From contig QZLH01000388.1 of NCBI GenBank assembly GCA_003833135.1, positions 11,560-60,148 of the forward strand: a stretch of DNA of 48,589 nucleotides. The letters run 5' to 3'. The notes beneath the pieces were generated by a model. That model was given only the letters and a program-made list of their open reading frames with translations, was not told where the DNA came from and did not search any database. How positions within the stretch are numbered: position 1 is the first letter of the stretch; every line of letters begins with the position of its first letter. The position numbers were made by a program, and so were the translations under genes. Positions 31,078-41,506 of this stretch are shown here, piece after piece. This DNA comes from Oehlia diaphana (lineage: Eukaryota; Glomeromycota; Glomeromycetes; Glomerales; Glomeraceae).

Positions 31078-32130
31078 ATGCCGTCTAGATTCCTACCATT
31101 TGTTACATACATGATTCCAATGAAAGACTTACGCAAGAATACACGGTTAAAGAGATTACGCCAAGGTTGGACGTGAATGAAGATAAAAACATTTATTCCT
31201 TCTGACAAGAATATTGAGACTCAGATTGAAGATTTTGAAAAGGGGGACATGATATGTTTAAGGGGGAAATTTATAGCCTGTGCAGGATGATATACGGGGA
31301 GTTCTTATAATTATTAATTGTTTTTCTTTTACTGAATTACTAAACATTATCTTTATTATTTGATGAAATAATAAGATCAACGTGACCTCTATTAAGGTGA
31401 TCGATGGGATGGACTTTGATACAATGCCTCCAGTGGGTTTGAGTGTTATGTTGGTAGATATCACTACCAAAACTGTCAGAAAGGTCAATGTAAGCTCTGT
31501 ATTGGAGTTTTATGTCGAGGAGAAACTTGGAGACTGAGAACCCCGGGAGTTTTTGATTGAAGTTAATCACGTTTCAAACTTTAGATATCTTTCGAATAAA
31601 ACCAATTCCACCAATCAAAACATGAGGTCCACAATGGCCATTATCGTGAGTCTAATTAAATATGAACTTCCGGTAATTGATGATACGACCCAAGAAGAAA
31701 TAGTCACTGAAAAGCATGTAGTTAATTTGGAGGACATATCTTTGGTGTCTACCAACCGTACAACCGTAATAATACTAATGGTCAATCGTTAAATTTGCCA
31801 TGGATGAATGCTCAATCAACCGGTAAAGGGAGTAGGACCAGGACAAGTAGGACTCCGAGAGATGCAACATCAAGAACATAAAGAAGAGGTCGTATGACCT
31901 TAGCCCAAATGAGTCAACTGCGAAACTAATTTCCATCGGCACTAGAAGCAAACCCGATTCTGAATATGTCTACAAGTCCTATCAATAATGAGAGTTCAGT
32001 TCCTCACAAGTTCCTCAAGATCAAGAGGTTCACTGATTACTTTGAAGAGTATGACTCCCATTTTCAAATTTGTGTTGTTTTTGTTGAGATGCATTGTATT
32101 ATATATATAACTAACAAAAATGTTCTTGAA
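31078..32130 (+). pseudogene. paralog 1 of a tandem gene pair of unknown function, degraded
   Basis: MPSRFLPFVTYM from ATG 31078, then TFIPSDKNIETQIEDFEKGD and LRGKFIACAG, TGA where paralog 2 has Trp, a degraded intron to about 31380, VTSIKVIDGMDFDTMPPVGL, VSSVLEFYVEEKLGD, a stop, then PREFLIEVNHVSNFRYLS and EDISLVSTNR. After a frameshift follow GVYQPYNRNNTNGQSLNLPW, a basic stretch KGSRTRTSRTPRDATSRT, stop, RRGRMTLAQM and a tail to about 32130. The family shares I-E-x-F-E-K-G-D/N and R-G-K-F blocks; alternating strands would fit an OB-like nucleic-acid-binding fold, which is inference. The ancestral length exceeded 300 residues. Several stops and at least one frameshift. Confidence 0.65.
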
Positions 32131-33180
32131 TAGGTAAAATTATCGACGGAAGTCTGCTTTTTTTTTGAGAAAGTTTAATTCTGTTTTTTTTTTATATTTT
32201 TTTCTCTTTATTTTCTATTTTGTCATTCTTTTGACTTTAAATTTTTAATTATCACAATTATGTATTTTCTGATTATTTATAAACATGTCATTGTGAAATG
32301 TAAAGATTAAAAGTGTATAAATAAAAAATATATTATAAATAAGTACAACCTTCTTGATCCAAGTTTTTATTTTTTTTTATTTATCGTAGTATATAAATCA
32401 AGTGGTATTTTTTTCCTATTCTGTAATCTAAGAGATAATTTAAAAATACCTTTTATGAATTTTATTAAAAGGATTTTTGTTATTTTATTTTATGTTCCCA
32501 TAAAGTTCTCGAGTTAAGATCTTCAAAATACTTGCAACGTATATTCTTTTTTGGTTGGATCTGCTTGGCAAATATATTCTTAGTTCTTGGATTCGATTCC
32601 TTTTCAATTCATTTGAATTGGATCTTAGATTATGTCACCCACCCTTTCTCTATAGGAAAGTGCGTCTTATAAATAAAAAAATTTATTTTTATTTGTTATA
32701 CGAGTAAAAAAAAATTGGATTATCGTTTCCATCTTAGTTTTAATTTTTTTTTTTTACAACTTGTAAACAATATGCAGCTCTATTTCGATTATTTAAACCA
32801 GTTGTAAATTTCAGAAAAAAAAAATTTTTCTTTCTTGTCATCAACAGGTTTTTTCCTTGTAAGTTATATAGATCTGAACCGTTTTAAGAAAGAATTAAAA
32901 TTTCCCCTTTTTTCATACTTCTTTTTTATTAAAAAATTAAAAAAAAAAATAGAACGTTCTTCTGTAAATTATTAGAAAAAAATTTTTTTTTTGGTTAGTT
33001 TTTTTTTTGTTTATAAAGATGTAAGATTATTATACATTTTTTAAGATTATGATTTGGTAATTTCATATATCTCTATAAGGAAGTATGAGATAAGAGATTT
33101 TGTAAAAAAAGTGATGAAAAATGTGAGATTTCTCAAAATAAACAAATCGTAATATTTAGAATTTGGAAGTTTGAAAATAA
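32131..33180. other. gene-free AT-rich spacer between the paralogs
   Basis: 32495-32680 is a diverged repeat of 28310-28480. Otherwise runs of A and T; no gene. Confidence 0.5.
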
Positions 33181-33181
33181 A

Positions 33182-33192
33182 GGTATAAAAAC
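33182..33192 (+). promoter_or_regulatory. TATA box of paralog 2
   Basis: GGTATAAAAAC, about 80 bp before ATG 33272; matches the box of paralog 1. Confidence 0.65.
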
Positions 33193-33271
33193 TCTCTTTA
33201 CCTGATAACATTAGATTATTCATTTTTTATTGCATTCCACTAAAACTAAAACTAAAAAACAAACTCCCATC

Positions 33272-33829
33272 ATGCCACGAAGATTTCAACTATCTGTTAC
33301 GTACATGAGTCCGTCTAATGCAAGAATACACTGCAAGGGAAGTTACAGCGGTAGTAGTAATACTGACCCGACGAGGGTAGTATATCTTAAAGTAAAAATT
33401 TTTATCCCATCCGACCAAAACATACCAACTCAGATTGAAGAATTCGAGAAAGGGAATGTGGTGGTCTTTAGAGGGAAATTCGTTGCGTGTCCCGGATGGT
33501 ACAGCGTAAGTATCTATATGTTTTAGTAATTAATAGTTTTTATATTCCTTCACTGATTTCATCTCTTGACTATGTTAAGGTAAACGCAACTTCGCTAAAG
33601 GTTATGGGAAACCTAGATTTTGATACAATGCCATCCATTGGTTTGGACATTATGGTGGTTGGCATTATGTCAAAAATGGTCCAAAATGTGGATGGTAAAT
33701 CCGTGTTAGATTTCTACTTGAAGGAAAATCTTGGGGATTGTGACCCCATGATTTCTGGGTTGAAGTTAGGCAAGGCCTCACCTCTTTTCGTGATTATTAT
33801 TCTTTGATCTATCATCCTTACCTTTAGAT
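33272..33829 (+). CDS. paralog 2 of the tandem gene pair, possibly truncated
   Basis: Exon 1 is 33272-33505; a 74-bp intron (GTAAGTATC to GTTAAG) follows; exon 2 starts at 33580 in phase 0. The product starts MPRRFQLSVTYMSPS, then YLKVKIFIPSDQNIPTQIEE, FEKGNVVVFRGKFVACPGWY, VNATSLKVMGNLDFDTMPSI, SVLDFYLKENLGDCDP. The open frame ends at 33807 (about 153 residues). However, similarity to paralog 1 continues one frame over (DFWVEVRQG, to a stop at about 33827), so a base was probably lost in a C-run near 33747 and the long basic C-terminal part is gone. The ATG was chosen by alignment with paralog 1; no ATG lies between it and the TATA region. Function unknown; an OB-like fold is a guess. Confidence 0.65.
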
Positions 33830-34985
33830 ATAAATAAGATATGCCAATTTTAAAAATAAACTGTTGTTTTGTTGTTTTATTTAAACTGATCATTTCATCA
33901 TTTATTTATTCATTAATAAAAAATATTACTTTATTTCTTATATATTTATTTTATGTCGCTAAATTTATCGATCATGTTACATATTTCACTTATCTATAAA
34001 TAAACCCACTCACATATTTATGATGTGTCCCCTCCTCCGTGTCCTATGTAAATCGTAGGTACTGGGGAAAAAGTACTGGCTAGTTATATATTATAATATA
34101 GACGAATTAAAAAGAATATAATTAGAAAAGATCTGTAGTATATAATAAGATACACAGTATATATTGTGTAAAAAGAAAAAAAAATGAGACTTCAAATATT
34201 AATTATTTGTGATTTTGTTTTTACTTAAAAATGTACGATAAGTTTTTCCAACATTATAATATTAACATGTATGTACTGTATATGTTATTTTTATTTAGAA
34301 CTTTATTTAACGCAAAAGAAAACAATTATTTCAATCATACAAAATTTTATTAAGATGATCTTTATTTATAGAAATTGTAAGATGATAAAAGATTTCGATG
34401 TGAAAATGTGAAATAATTATTCTAATTAATGACAACTTTTAAATGGTTTATAATTAAATTGAAGTATTTTATTGAGGTATACATTATATTTGAGCCTATA
34501 AGGTTAATAAACAATTTACTCCCTGGAAGTGCCATATATAATAAATTTATTGATTGTTAGTACTCTCCTATTTCAAGGGAAGAATTGAAAATTATTAATA
34601 GGAAATAATAAGGCAGAAGGGATTGTTAGAAATTAAGAAAATTATAATTATAATTCATAATCATACATTTGTAGATTTATATTATGATAAAGGGAGCAAA
34701 CAATTTTAAATTTTTGATAAATCATAGTTAATCTACTTGCATTGGCGTCGTGAAAATGATGACTCCGTGAAATAACTTATTTATATCAGTTCTGACCAAA
34801 AACTCTTTAAATATGTCTTTTAACAATACAATAATAATTATATCCAATATTGATAAGCTTTTTATCCATCTTTTTAAATAATCATCCGTGAGAATATTAA
34901 GATGAATAATTATTAAGAACCATGAGATAAAAAGAAATATTAATATTAAACAGTTTATCAGAGCGTCTCATTTCTTACTTTTTTT
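33830..34985. other. gene-free AT-rich stretch
   Basis: Only the 34052-34085 copy of the TACTGGCTAGTTA repeat is notable. Confidence 0.5.
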
Positions 34986-35860
34986 TTTAAAAAAAAAAAA
35001 AAATTCTTAAATAAAAAACATTGAGGAAAAGAAAACATATGTTCAAATAACTTGTTAGACAACATAACCTCAGCCTTCTCTATGAAGTTGAACAACTTCC
35101 ACAACTGAACACCACAAAACCGCAAGTTGAATGATCTTGGAAGGCGCAGTATCGTAAAAATGAAAATGCTGATTATTTTTGATATTTTGCTGAATATCTT
35201 GGCAACTTCGTACAGAGAAGCACAATAGCTCATTAGAATCGTCTTTGTGACCGAGAATATGCACTTAATTGTAACTCAATTGCATTTATTTTTATGATAG
35301 TCTTGACAAGAAATTCATAAAGAAGACTGGATGCTGGTGTACACCACAAGACAATAACAGCCACAACTTGAACATTTCACCTATTAATTTTTTACTTGCT
35401 GGGACTTTTCCAAGAAATAAGAATGAAATACACTCACAATATTAATACTTTTCTACGATATTCAACACATTCATACTGGAAATGATACATTTTTATAAAT
35501 TTAGTCTTATTTACCATGGTAGTAATAATGGAGTTTTGTTTAAAATAAATGTAATTATCAAGTAGCAACTTTAATTTTAATTAAGGTTTTACAATCAAAT
35601 GAGATCTTTGGTGGATACGCTTCTTAGCTTAAGTTTATGATGTACCTCACCATGTCTAATTCCAATCCCAAGCATTGGATTCTAGAATGTATCCGGTTGG
35701 AGAAACTGTAGTTTATGATATGATTCATACCGACATAAGCACCAACGTGAAGAATATTTGACAAAACAACAACCGGCAGACTTTCAAGATAAACAGGCTT
35801 GACGAAAATACCAAAATAGTCGAAGGAATGATGTAAATGTATGAGTTTACAACGTACATT
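34986..35860 (-). pseudogene. coding debris of an unknown gene
   Basis: The clearest part is a minus frame at about 35845-35634 without nearby ATG: SFDYFGIFVKPVYLESLPVV, SNILHVGAYVGMNHIINYS, IQCLGLELDMVRYIINLS, stop. Downstream, frames at about 35380-35280 (VVAVIVLWCTPASSLLYEF) and 35264-35070 (SCQDIQQNIKNNQHFHFYD, IIQLAVLWCSVVEVVQLH) also look coding-like. The two LWC-containing stretches resemble each other at DNA level (TTGTGGTGT followed by a CAG/CAC run), so an exon may have been duplicated. Family unknown, no intact model possible. Confidence 0.35.
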
Positions 35861-36057
35861 TATAAATCAAACCCACCCTTTTTTAGTATAGTTTCCCTCC
35901 CAATTAGATGTTAAGTGGTAATTAAGGAAGGTACTATTAAATATTAATATAGGAATAATTTGTGTAATGATTACGTAAAGAAAAAATTAGAATGAAAATT
36001 TTAAATTATAAAAAATAGTCTAAACGAGGAATGACTACAGAAACATATGGTGCTGGT

Positions 36058-36201
36058 GCAAAAATTACCTTCTTGACCCATGTAACCATATCATCACCCT
36101 CTGCATAATATAAATAAATATTTTATAGTAAGGGAGTCAGTAAGGTGCGATGATTTATGTAGTGTTGATTAGGTGAGGCAGGTCAAGAAGGTAATTTTTG
36201 C
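36058..36201. mobile_element. MITE (144 bp) with GCAAAAATTACC ends
   Basis: Perfect inverted ends GCAAAAATTACCTTCTTGACC at 36058 and its complement ending at 36201, flanked by GGT on both sides as a possible 3-bp target duplication. No coding content. A related element is at 27724-27808 and a half-site at about 39694. Confidence 0.85.
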
Positions 36202-36360
36202 GGTTAATAATTAATTGTTAATCGCTGTTACGGTTATTACAGCCAGTCAACCATTACGATCGAGTAAATAAATCAGTAAATGTTTCAATGTAATTATTCA
36301 TTTGGAAGATTTTTAAAGGGTTCAATTATACAAGCAAATTGTTTTGTCTTTTTTAAGGCG

Positions 36361-36389
36361 TTTTTTTTTTTTTTTTTTTTTTTTTTTTG
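36361..36389. repeat. T homopolymer, about 28 bp
   Basis: Uninterrupted T-run; length in the assembly may be unreliable. Confidence 0.8.
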
Positions 36390-36813
36390 AAAAAACCGAT
36401 ATGAGAAAAGATTTTAAAAGGTTACAAGAAATTTTCTTTCATTCAATTTAAGCGATTAACTTTTCCGTGGACTACCTGCCTTAATGAAAAAATTTTCGTG
36501 CTCAATCAATGATTATATTCAAAAAAAAAAAGATAAAGCAATTTATTTATTGTTGTCTCACTAAATCGGGTATGATCAAAATCCAAACTCTCTCTATAAA
36601 AAAAGGTGTAGAAAGAAATACTAATATACTGTATATATATACATGTAATTTCCTGATTAGCAGAACTACGATAAATATGAATGAACACTTTCAGAAAGTT
36701 AGAAAAATAATTCATTCTTTTAAACGATAGCATCATTATTTTCTTCTCCATGATTATTACTCGCTGAAAGTCCTATTAATAGGGATGAAAAAAAGCATTA
36801 TTTAAAGAGATTA

Positions 36814-37639
36814 CTAATATATGATAGTGAAGATATATGAAAACGTACCATTACTTATAACAACGTTACTAAAAGAGTCGTCATTATTTCGCCCTTCAAC
36901 TTGATTTAAGTATGAAGCGTTGTTGATATTATGGATTTTTTGAGCCTTAATGAGTCTTCCTTCGAGTAAAGTTAATTTTTCTCTCAGTATTTTAATATCT
37001 CTTTGAGTATCGGCATACAACTTTTCAAAATTTTGAGCTTTAACTTCCAAAGCACGCACGTAATCTTCTCGTGCTTTTCTGCGTGATATTCTGTGTCTTC
37101 TAACATTCTCAAAATGCTTTCTCTGTAAATCCATTTTTGGGTATATAAATGATTTTATTATAAATTTTTATTTATTAAAGGTAATACAAATAATGACTTA
37201 CAAGACTTAGCAATCTATGTTCGGTACAGTAAGGAGAATTTGTCGAATAAGTTGTCAATGTTGGTTCTGTCAAAAAAAAAAAAAAAAAAGATTTAGAAAT
37301 ATTTAATTCAAAACCTTTTTATCTGTGTAAGAGATGTTTATACTTACGACATGTAACGACTTGTTGCAAAGTGGTTGGAGAACTTTATTAATAAATTATT
37401 ATTTTATTTATATATTATTATTATTATTTTATATATTTATATAATTAATTAATAAAATATTAATTATGATTAACTTACGCTTTTTTCTCTTTTACATCAT
37501 AATCAAAAATATTAGTAGGATATCCTTTTGAACAACCTTTCACACTATATTTCATAAATGCATATTTTATTATTGATAGATAAATCACGAAGAAAAATGA
37601 AACGATAGATAATACTGCTAATGAATTCAATTCCATCAT
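36814..37639 (-). CDS. bZIP-like protein with N-terminal membrane segment (four exons, about 189 residues)
   Basis: Exons 37639-37479, 37382-37348, 37266-37202 and 37122-36814 are separated by introns of 96, 81 and 79 bp. All donors are GTAAGT, all acceptors end in AG, and all three phases match without a stop. Exon 1 gives MMELNSLAVLSIVSFFFVIY and LSIIKYAF, a hydrophobic span at residues 7-27, then Lys-rich sequence. Exons 2-3 are Thr/Ser-rich (SPTTLQQVVTCQPTLTTYST). Exon 4 has a bZIP-type basic region, FENVRRHRISRRKARED (N-x7-R), followed by a coiled coil with a/d residues V, L, A, F, Y, T, I, L, L, L, L (about 40 residues). The first zipper Leu is one residue later than the canonical spacing. 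A TATA box lies 34 bp before the first ATG, which favours that start over the internal ATG at 37555. A 35-bp intron (36848-36814) could give an alternative end at 36776. bZIP proteins bind DNA as dimers; here membrane tethering would precede that. Confidence 0.65.
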
Positions 37640-37672
37640 TATTAATAAAATGAAAAAAAACTTCGAAGGGAA

Positions 37673-37679
37673 TTTTATA
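37673..37679 (-). promoter_or_regulatory. TATA box of the bZIP-like gene
   Basis: TATAAAA on the minus strand, 34 bp before ATG 37639, implying a very short leader. Confidence 0.55.
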
Positions 37680-37739
37680 GATTTTTTTTTTTTCGGGTGT
37701 TACGTTTTTCCCTTGCTTATGTGATGATATCGTAAGCAA

Positions 37740-38830
37740 TTAAATTTGTGTACTTCACATGACTATCATGAATATATAGTATTGCGGATGATCGAACGTT
37801 GAAATTTCGTTCAAGCTGGTAACCACGTGGACAAGGTAAACCTGAACTATACACATTTTTTTCACAGATTTTCATGTAACTAACCTATTTTAGAAGTGAT
37901 CATAAGAAGATCGAGCAATCATTATATCATACGATCTGAATATATAATAAAACGTGAATATATTATTGGATAATAGGAATCATTAAAAATAAAATTAAGT
38001 TTAACACAATTTTGTTTAGTGAATATTAGTCTAATAATTTTACTTAACAATTTGAAATCAGGAAGGCCCCCCTGAATACTCTGACTGGAACATACGTGAT
38101 GACTACTTATAATAGAAAGATATCACATATTGTTTTAGCTTCCCAATATGAAAAAAATATTGCAAATATGATTGTAATAAAATTAAGTGATTGAATTTTC
38201 TCATTTCAATACAGTATATCCAACGCGTGCGTCTCTTCTTTAAAATTCCTAGCTTTGCTAAATAATTTTTCACTTTCAGATGGGAATAATAGAAGCATGC
38301 AATAATTTTTGCAACACGTTTTACAAAAACTGCTTTTATATAAAGCTTTTAAGAATAAATTTGGTAATCCGAATTCCACATTTCCATTGCCTAAAAAGTT
38401 ATAGTCATTTCTGACGAAATTTTAATTGGATGACAATGAAATAAAAAGCATCATTATATGAAAATATTTCTTTATCTATTACGTCAACAATTAATAAGCA
38501 ATTCTTAAAATTCGTTTAAAAATTTATTATATTAATTTTAGCTAGTTGTTACAATTGTTAAAAACTATAATAAAGTTGAATTAATTAATTAAAGTTAAAT
38601 TAACTTTTGTATAAAATGCGCATTTGTCCCATTTGAATTTAATTAAATCTCAATCTTTGAATGTTATTAATACATTTAAAAATTGAATAATCAAAATAAT
38701 AATCATAGATGAGAAAATAAATAAAAATTTATTTTTGATTTATAGTTTAATATAAATATATTGAACAAAACGTTAATATTTAGCCAAGTCTTTAAAAAAT
38801 TTGTTGTCACCTGGTCACCAGCAGCAACAT
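37740..38830. other. gene-free AT-rich stretch
   Basis: No gene, RNA or repeat that I can support. Confidence 0.5.
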
Positions 38831-38835
38831 TGATC

Positions 38836-39150
38836 AAGGGGGAAAGGAAGGGGAAAGAGCGAAGGAATAAGGGAAAGGGAAAGGGAAAGTGGGAAAACAA
38901 GAGAAGAACGAGGACATCACCCACCTATACACAACCACACTCCTAACCTACATACCTAAAAGAAAATGTAAAAAAGGGAGCCAAAGAGAAGACTTAATAA
39001 AAGAAGACCCAAAGAAAAGATAAAAGAAGAGAATAATTGCTTATCGGAGAATTATTCAACGATGTTCATGATTATTTAATCGAAAAATAAAAGAAGAACT
39101 AAAGAAAAGAGAAGAGAGGAGAAGACAGAGAGTCCAGAGACACCTAAAAA
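38836..39150. repeat. interrupted polypurine tracts
   Basis: GGGGAAAGGAAGGGGAAAG and GGGAAAGGGAAAGGGAAAG at 38838-38895, then AAGAAAAGAGAAGAGAGGAG near 39105-39120. A 61-codon plus frame across the first tract is compositional. Confidence 0.7.
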
Positions 39151-39364
39151 AAGGTATTGGGTTTATGTTCAGATTTGCCATCGAATTTTTTTTACAGCTA
39201 CATTATTTTATGATTTTTATTAATAAAATACATTACTCAGATCTAGTGATTTAACAAAGTTAAAACTATTTCAACTACATTGTTAATTATAGTTAAGTCG
39301 ACATCACTATAAACAATATTCAATTAACTTTCCGTAAAATTCTTTCGTCTTTTTTTGAAAAAAA

Positions 39365-39372
39365 GGTATAAA
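39365..39372 (+). promoter_or_regulatory. TATA box before a small Cys-containing frame
   Basis: GGTATAAATAG, in the same context (AAAAGGTATAAA) as the boxes at 30994 and 33182, 20-27 bp before the ATG at 39392. Confidence 0.45.
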
Positions 39373-39391
39373 TAGCCTATTCCTGCACAAC

Positions 39392-39481
39392 ATGTCTACA
39401 AGAACTTCTTCTGTCTGCCCAATTTGCAAAGAAAGCGTAATTTGTGTTAAAGGTTTTTGTGTTAAAGGTTTCATTATATAA
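39392..39481 (+). CDS. 29-residue Cys-containing peptide or truncated gene start
   Basis: MSTRTSSVCPICKESVICVK then GFCVKGFII and stop. A CPIC motif followed by two further Cys recalls the start of a RING- or zinc-type domain, but the frame is too short for one. VKGFCVKGF shows a short internal duplication (GTTAAAGGTTT twice). The TATA box directly upstream suggests a real promoter; a GTAAGT donor lies about 20 bp after the stop, so the gene may once have continued. Most likely the 5' end of a decayed gene. Confidence 0.35.
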   Translation: MSTRTSSVCPICKESVICVKGFCVKGFII

Positions 39482-39482
39482 A

Positions 39483-40090
39483 GTTGCGTTGATATGTTGT
39501 TGTAAGTGAGAGTTCAAGAACTGCGATTCAAATATCCGCAGAAAGGTATAAGACGAAAAAATACTAAATGAAAAATCAAACAAACATAACTCCTATGTAA
39601 ACATACCTCTTTTCAGGAGTCAAGTATTCATTTCGTTGTGGCACTTAAACTCTTGAACATTCATTGAGATCTCTCGCACACGTAATCCATAGTGGCAAAA
39701 ATTACGACTTACCCGGAAACAGGTTTGGATTGTTTCGTTAAAAAAAATGTTTAAAGTTCTTTATGGTTGGTAAAATACCAGATTAATTAATTAAAAATTA
39801 GGAGTAATGTAAACTTTGTCAAATGCATTTCGTAATAAATATATTTGGTAAAATTAATGTTGACTGTTTTGTTGGTTCTTTTCGAGCATCTTCTTAATTC
39901 CACGTTGATAGAAGCGTTGGAACGCGCTGGTCTTGCCATGTAAGAGTAGGTTATGCGGCACCTTCATTATAATTTAACCATTAAATTATAATGATTCGGT
40001 ATCCTGAGATGACGCATGTGTTATCAGTAAAAGGACAATGTTCAAATGGAACATGTCTGTATGATATATCATTAAAAAAATGTATTTGAT
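39483..40090 (+). pseudogene. weak coding debris, including a short Cys-containing piece
   Basis: Plus-strand pieces VDRSVGTRWSCHVRVGYAAP (39903-39965) and RYPEMTHVLSVKGQCSNGT then CLYDISLKKCI (39998-40090) are interrupted exactly between them by a 27-bp perfect palindrome at 39966-39992. No family recognised. Confidence 0.25.
39966..39992. repeat. 27-bp perfect palindrome
   Basis: ATTATAATTTAA, loop CCA, TTAAATTATAAT. Confidence 0.85.
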
Positions 40091-40640
40091 TTTTTCTAGG
40101 AATAATGTGAGTGTTAAAGTCCGGTAATTGTTTTTTTTAAAAGAAATAATTTTTAATTCTCTTTAGAAAATGAAAATGGGAACAAAACTAGTTACTAAAA
40201 AAAATAAAATAAAATTATGCGTGAAAACGAATATATCGTCAAATAATTTAGTCTATGATAAAAATTATGGGATGACTTGATGACTTGATGGTCAATTTAT
40301 AGTGATCATACAATCTTTTTTTTTAGAGCATTGAATTTTTAAGAAACACAAGATTATGGATATTTACTTAATAATTCACATAATCACACAATTCGTGTTT
40401 ACGGTCATAAAAAAATTTAGATATATTTATTCATATATTCATAGAATAGGAGTATAAAAGGAAAAGAAAATTTTCTTTGAACGGAATTCCAAAAAAGGAC
40501 ACAGAAAGGGAGGACTTATGAAATCCCGATGACCTGACTCGCAATCCTAATAAATCATGATCCCGAAAATTCAAAATCCTCGACACTCACTATTCCAACA
40601 CTTAATAATATCCTCATAAATAACAAAGAGGTATTCGGAC

Positions 40641-40698
40641 TTTTCGCCGAAGTCCATTTCACCGAAACCCATTTCGCTGAAGCCATTTCGCCGAAGGA
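40641..40698 (+). repeat. four-copy 14-15-bp repeat with palindromic TTCGCCGAA core
   Basis: Units TTTTCGCCGAAGTCC, ATTTCACCGAAACCC, ATTTCGCTGAAGCC and ATTTCGCCGAAGGA in tandem. The inverse core TTCGGCGAA appears once more at about 40853. Confidence 0.8.
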
Positions 40699-40699
40699 A

Positions 40700-41504
40700 T
40701 ATTTCAGGAAAATAATTATTTCTTAAAAATTAATATCAGTTACTTGAATGTTAAAGCGATGATATCCTGGAAAAAAAAATCTCTAAAAATAATTTAATTT
40801 TTATATTCATTGCACGATTTATTAAAATATTAACCGCTACTATGTTCGGCGAAATGTACCGTAACCAATAAAAAAATGATAATTAAATTCTAATCAAAAA
40901 AAAAATTTATATCTTTATATGCAAAACATTATATAAATACTGAAATTAATTTATTTTTCTAATAGTAATCAAGAGTTATAGTCATTAGGGAATTAATGCT
41001 ACTAATAACGATTGATGTTCTCATAAAAATATCGGTCATAAAATCCCGCAAAATATTAATAAAAATATAATTTTTAAAAATAAAAACATTGATTTTCGCA
41101 AAAATTATATTACAGGAGAATTTTCATTTTATCACATGACTCAGTATATATCAATTTTATAGAAGTGAATAGACGTGTGATATTATTAGTTGCTAATTGT
41201 AGTGTAGTTTTACTTCTAGTATAGTTCAGCAGATCGAAGGGTGGGGTTCTACTTTGTGGAATGAGACACGTAGTTCTACTTACCTGAATAGCTGTTAGTA
41301 GTCTAGGCTGCGCATGTTGTTAATATAACAGATAACGTTTACTTCTCTTCGAGAAATAAAATAAAATAAAAATAAAATGATATTATTAGTCGTGTACATA
41401 TTATGATTCGAAATCGTATAAACCGCAACATTCATATTATTAATTTATAATATGTCCTATTTAACGATTTAACGTAAAGATAGGTAAATTTCTAATTAGT
41501 CACG
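40700..41504. other. gene-free AT-rich stretch
   Basis: Nothing supportable. TTTTATCACATGACTC at 41127 is repeated inverted at 42622, on the other side of the element at 41507-42428. Confidence 0.45.
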
Positions 41505-41506
41505 TA

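Noticed and set aside
38703..38946. Frames on both strands across a GA-rich tract
   Set aside because: Low-complexity composition explains both.
41270..41320. Possible minus-strand exon ending at a GTAAGT donor (MRSLDY then stop)
   Set aside because: An early stop and no acceptor or following exon.
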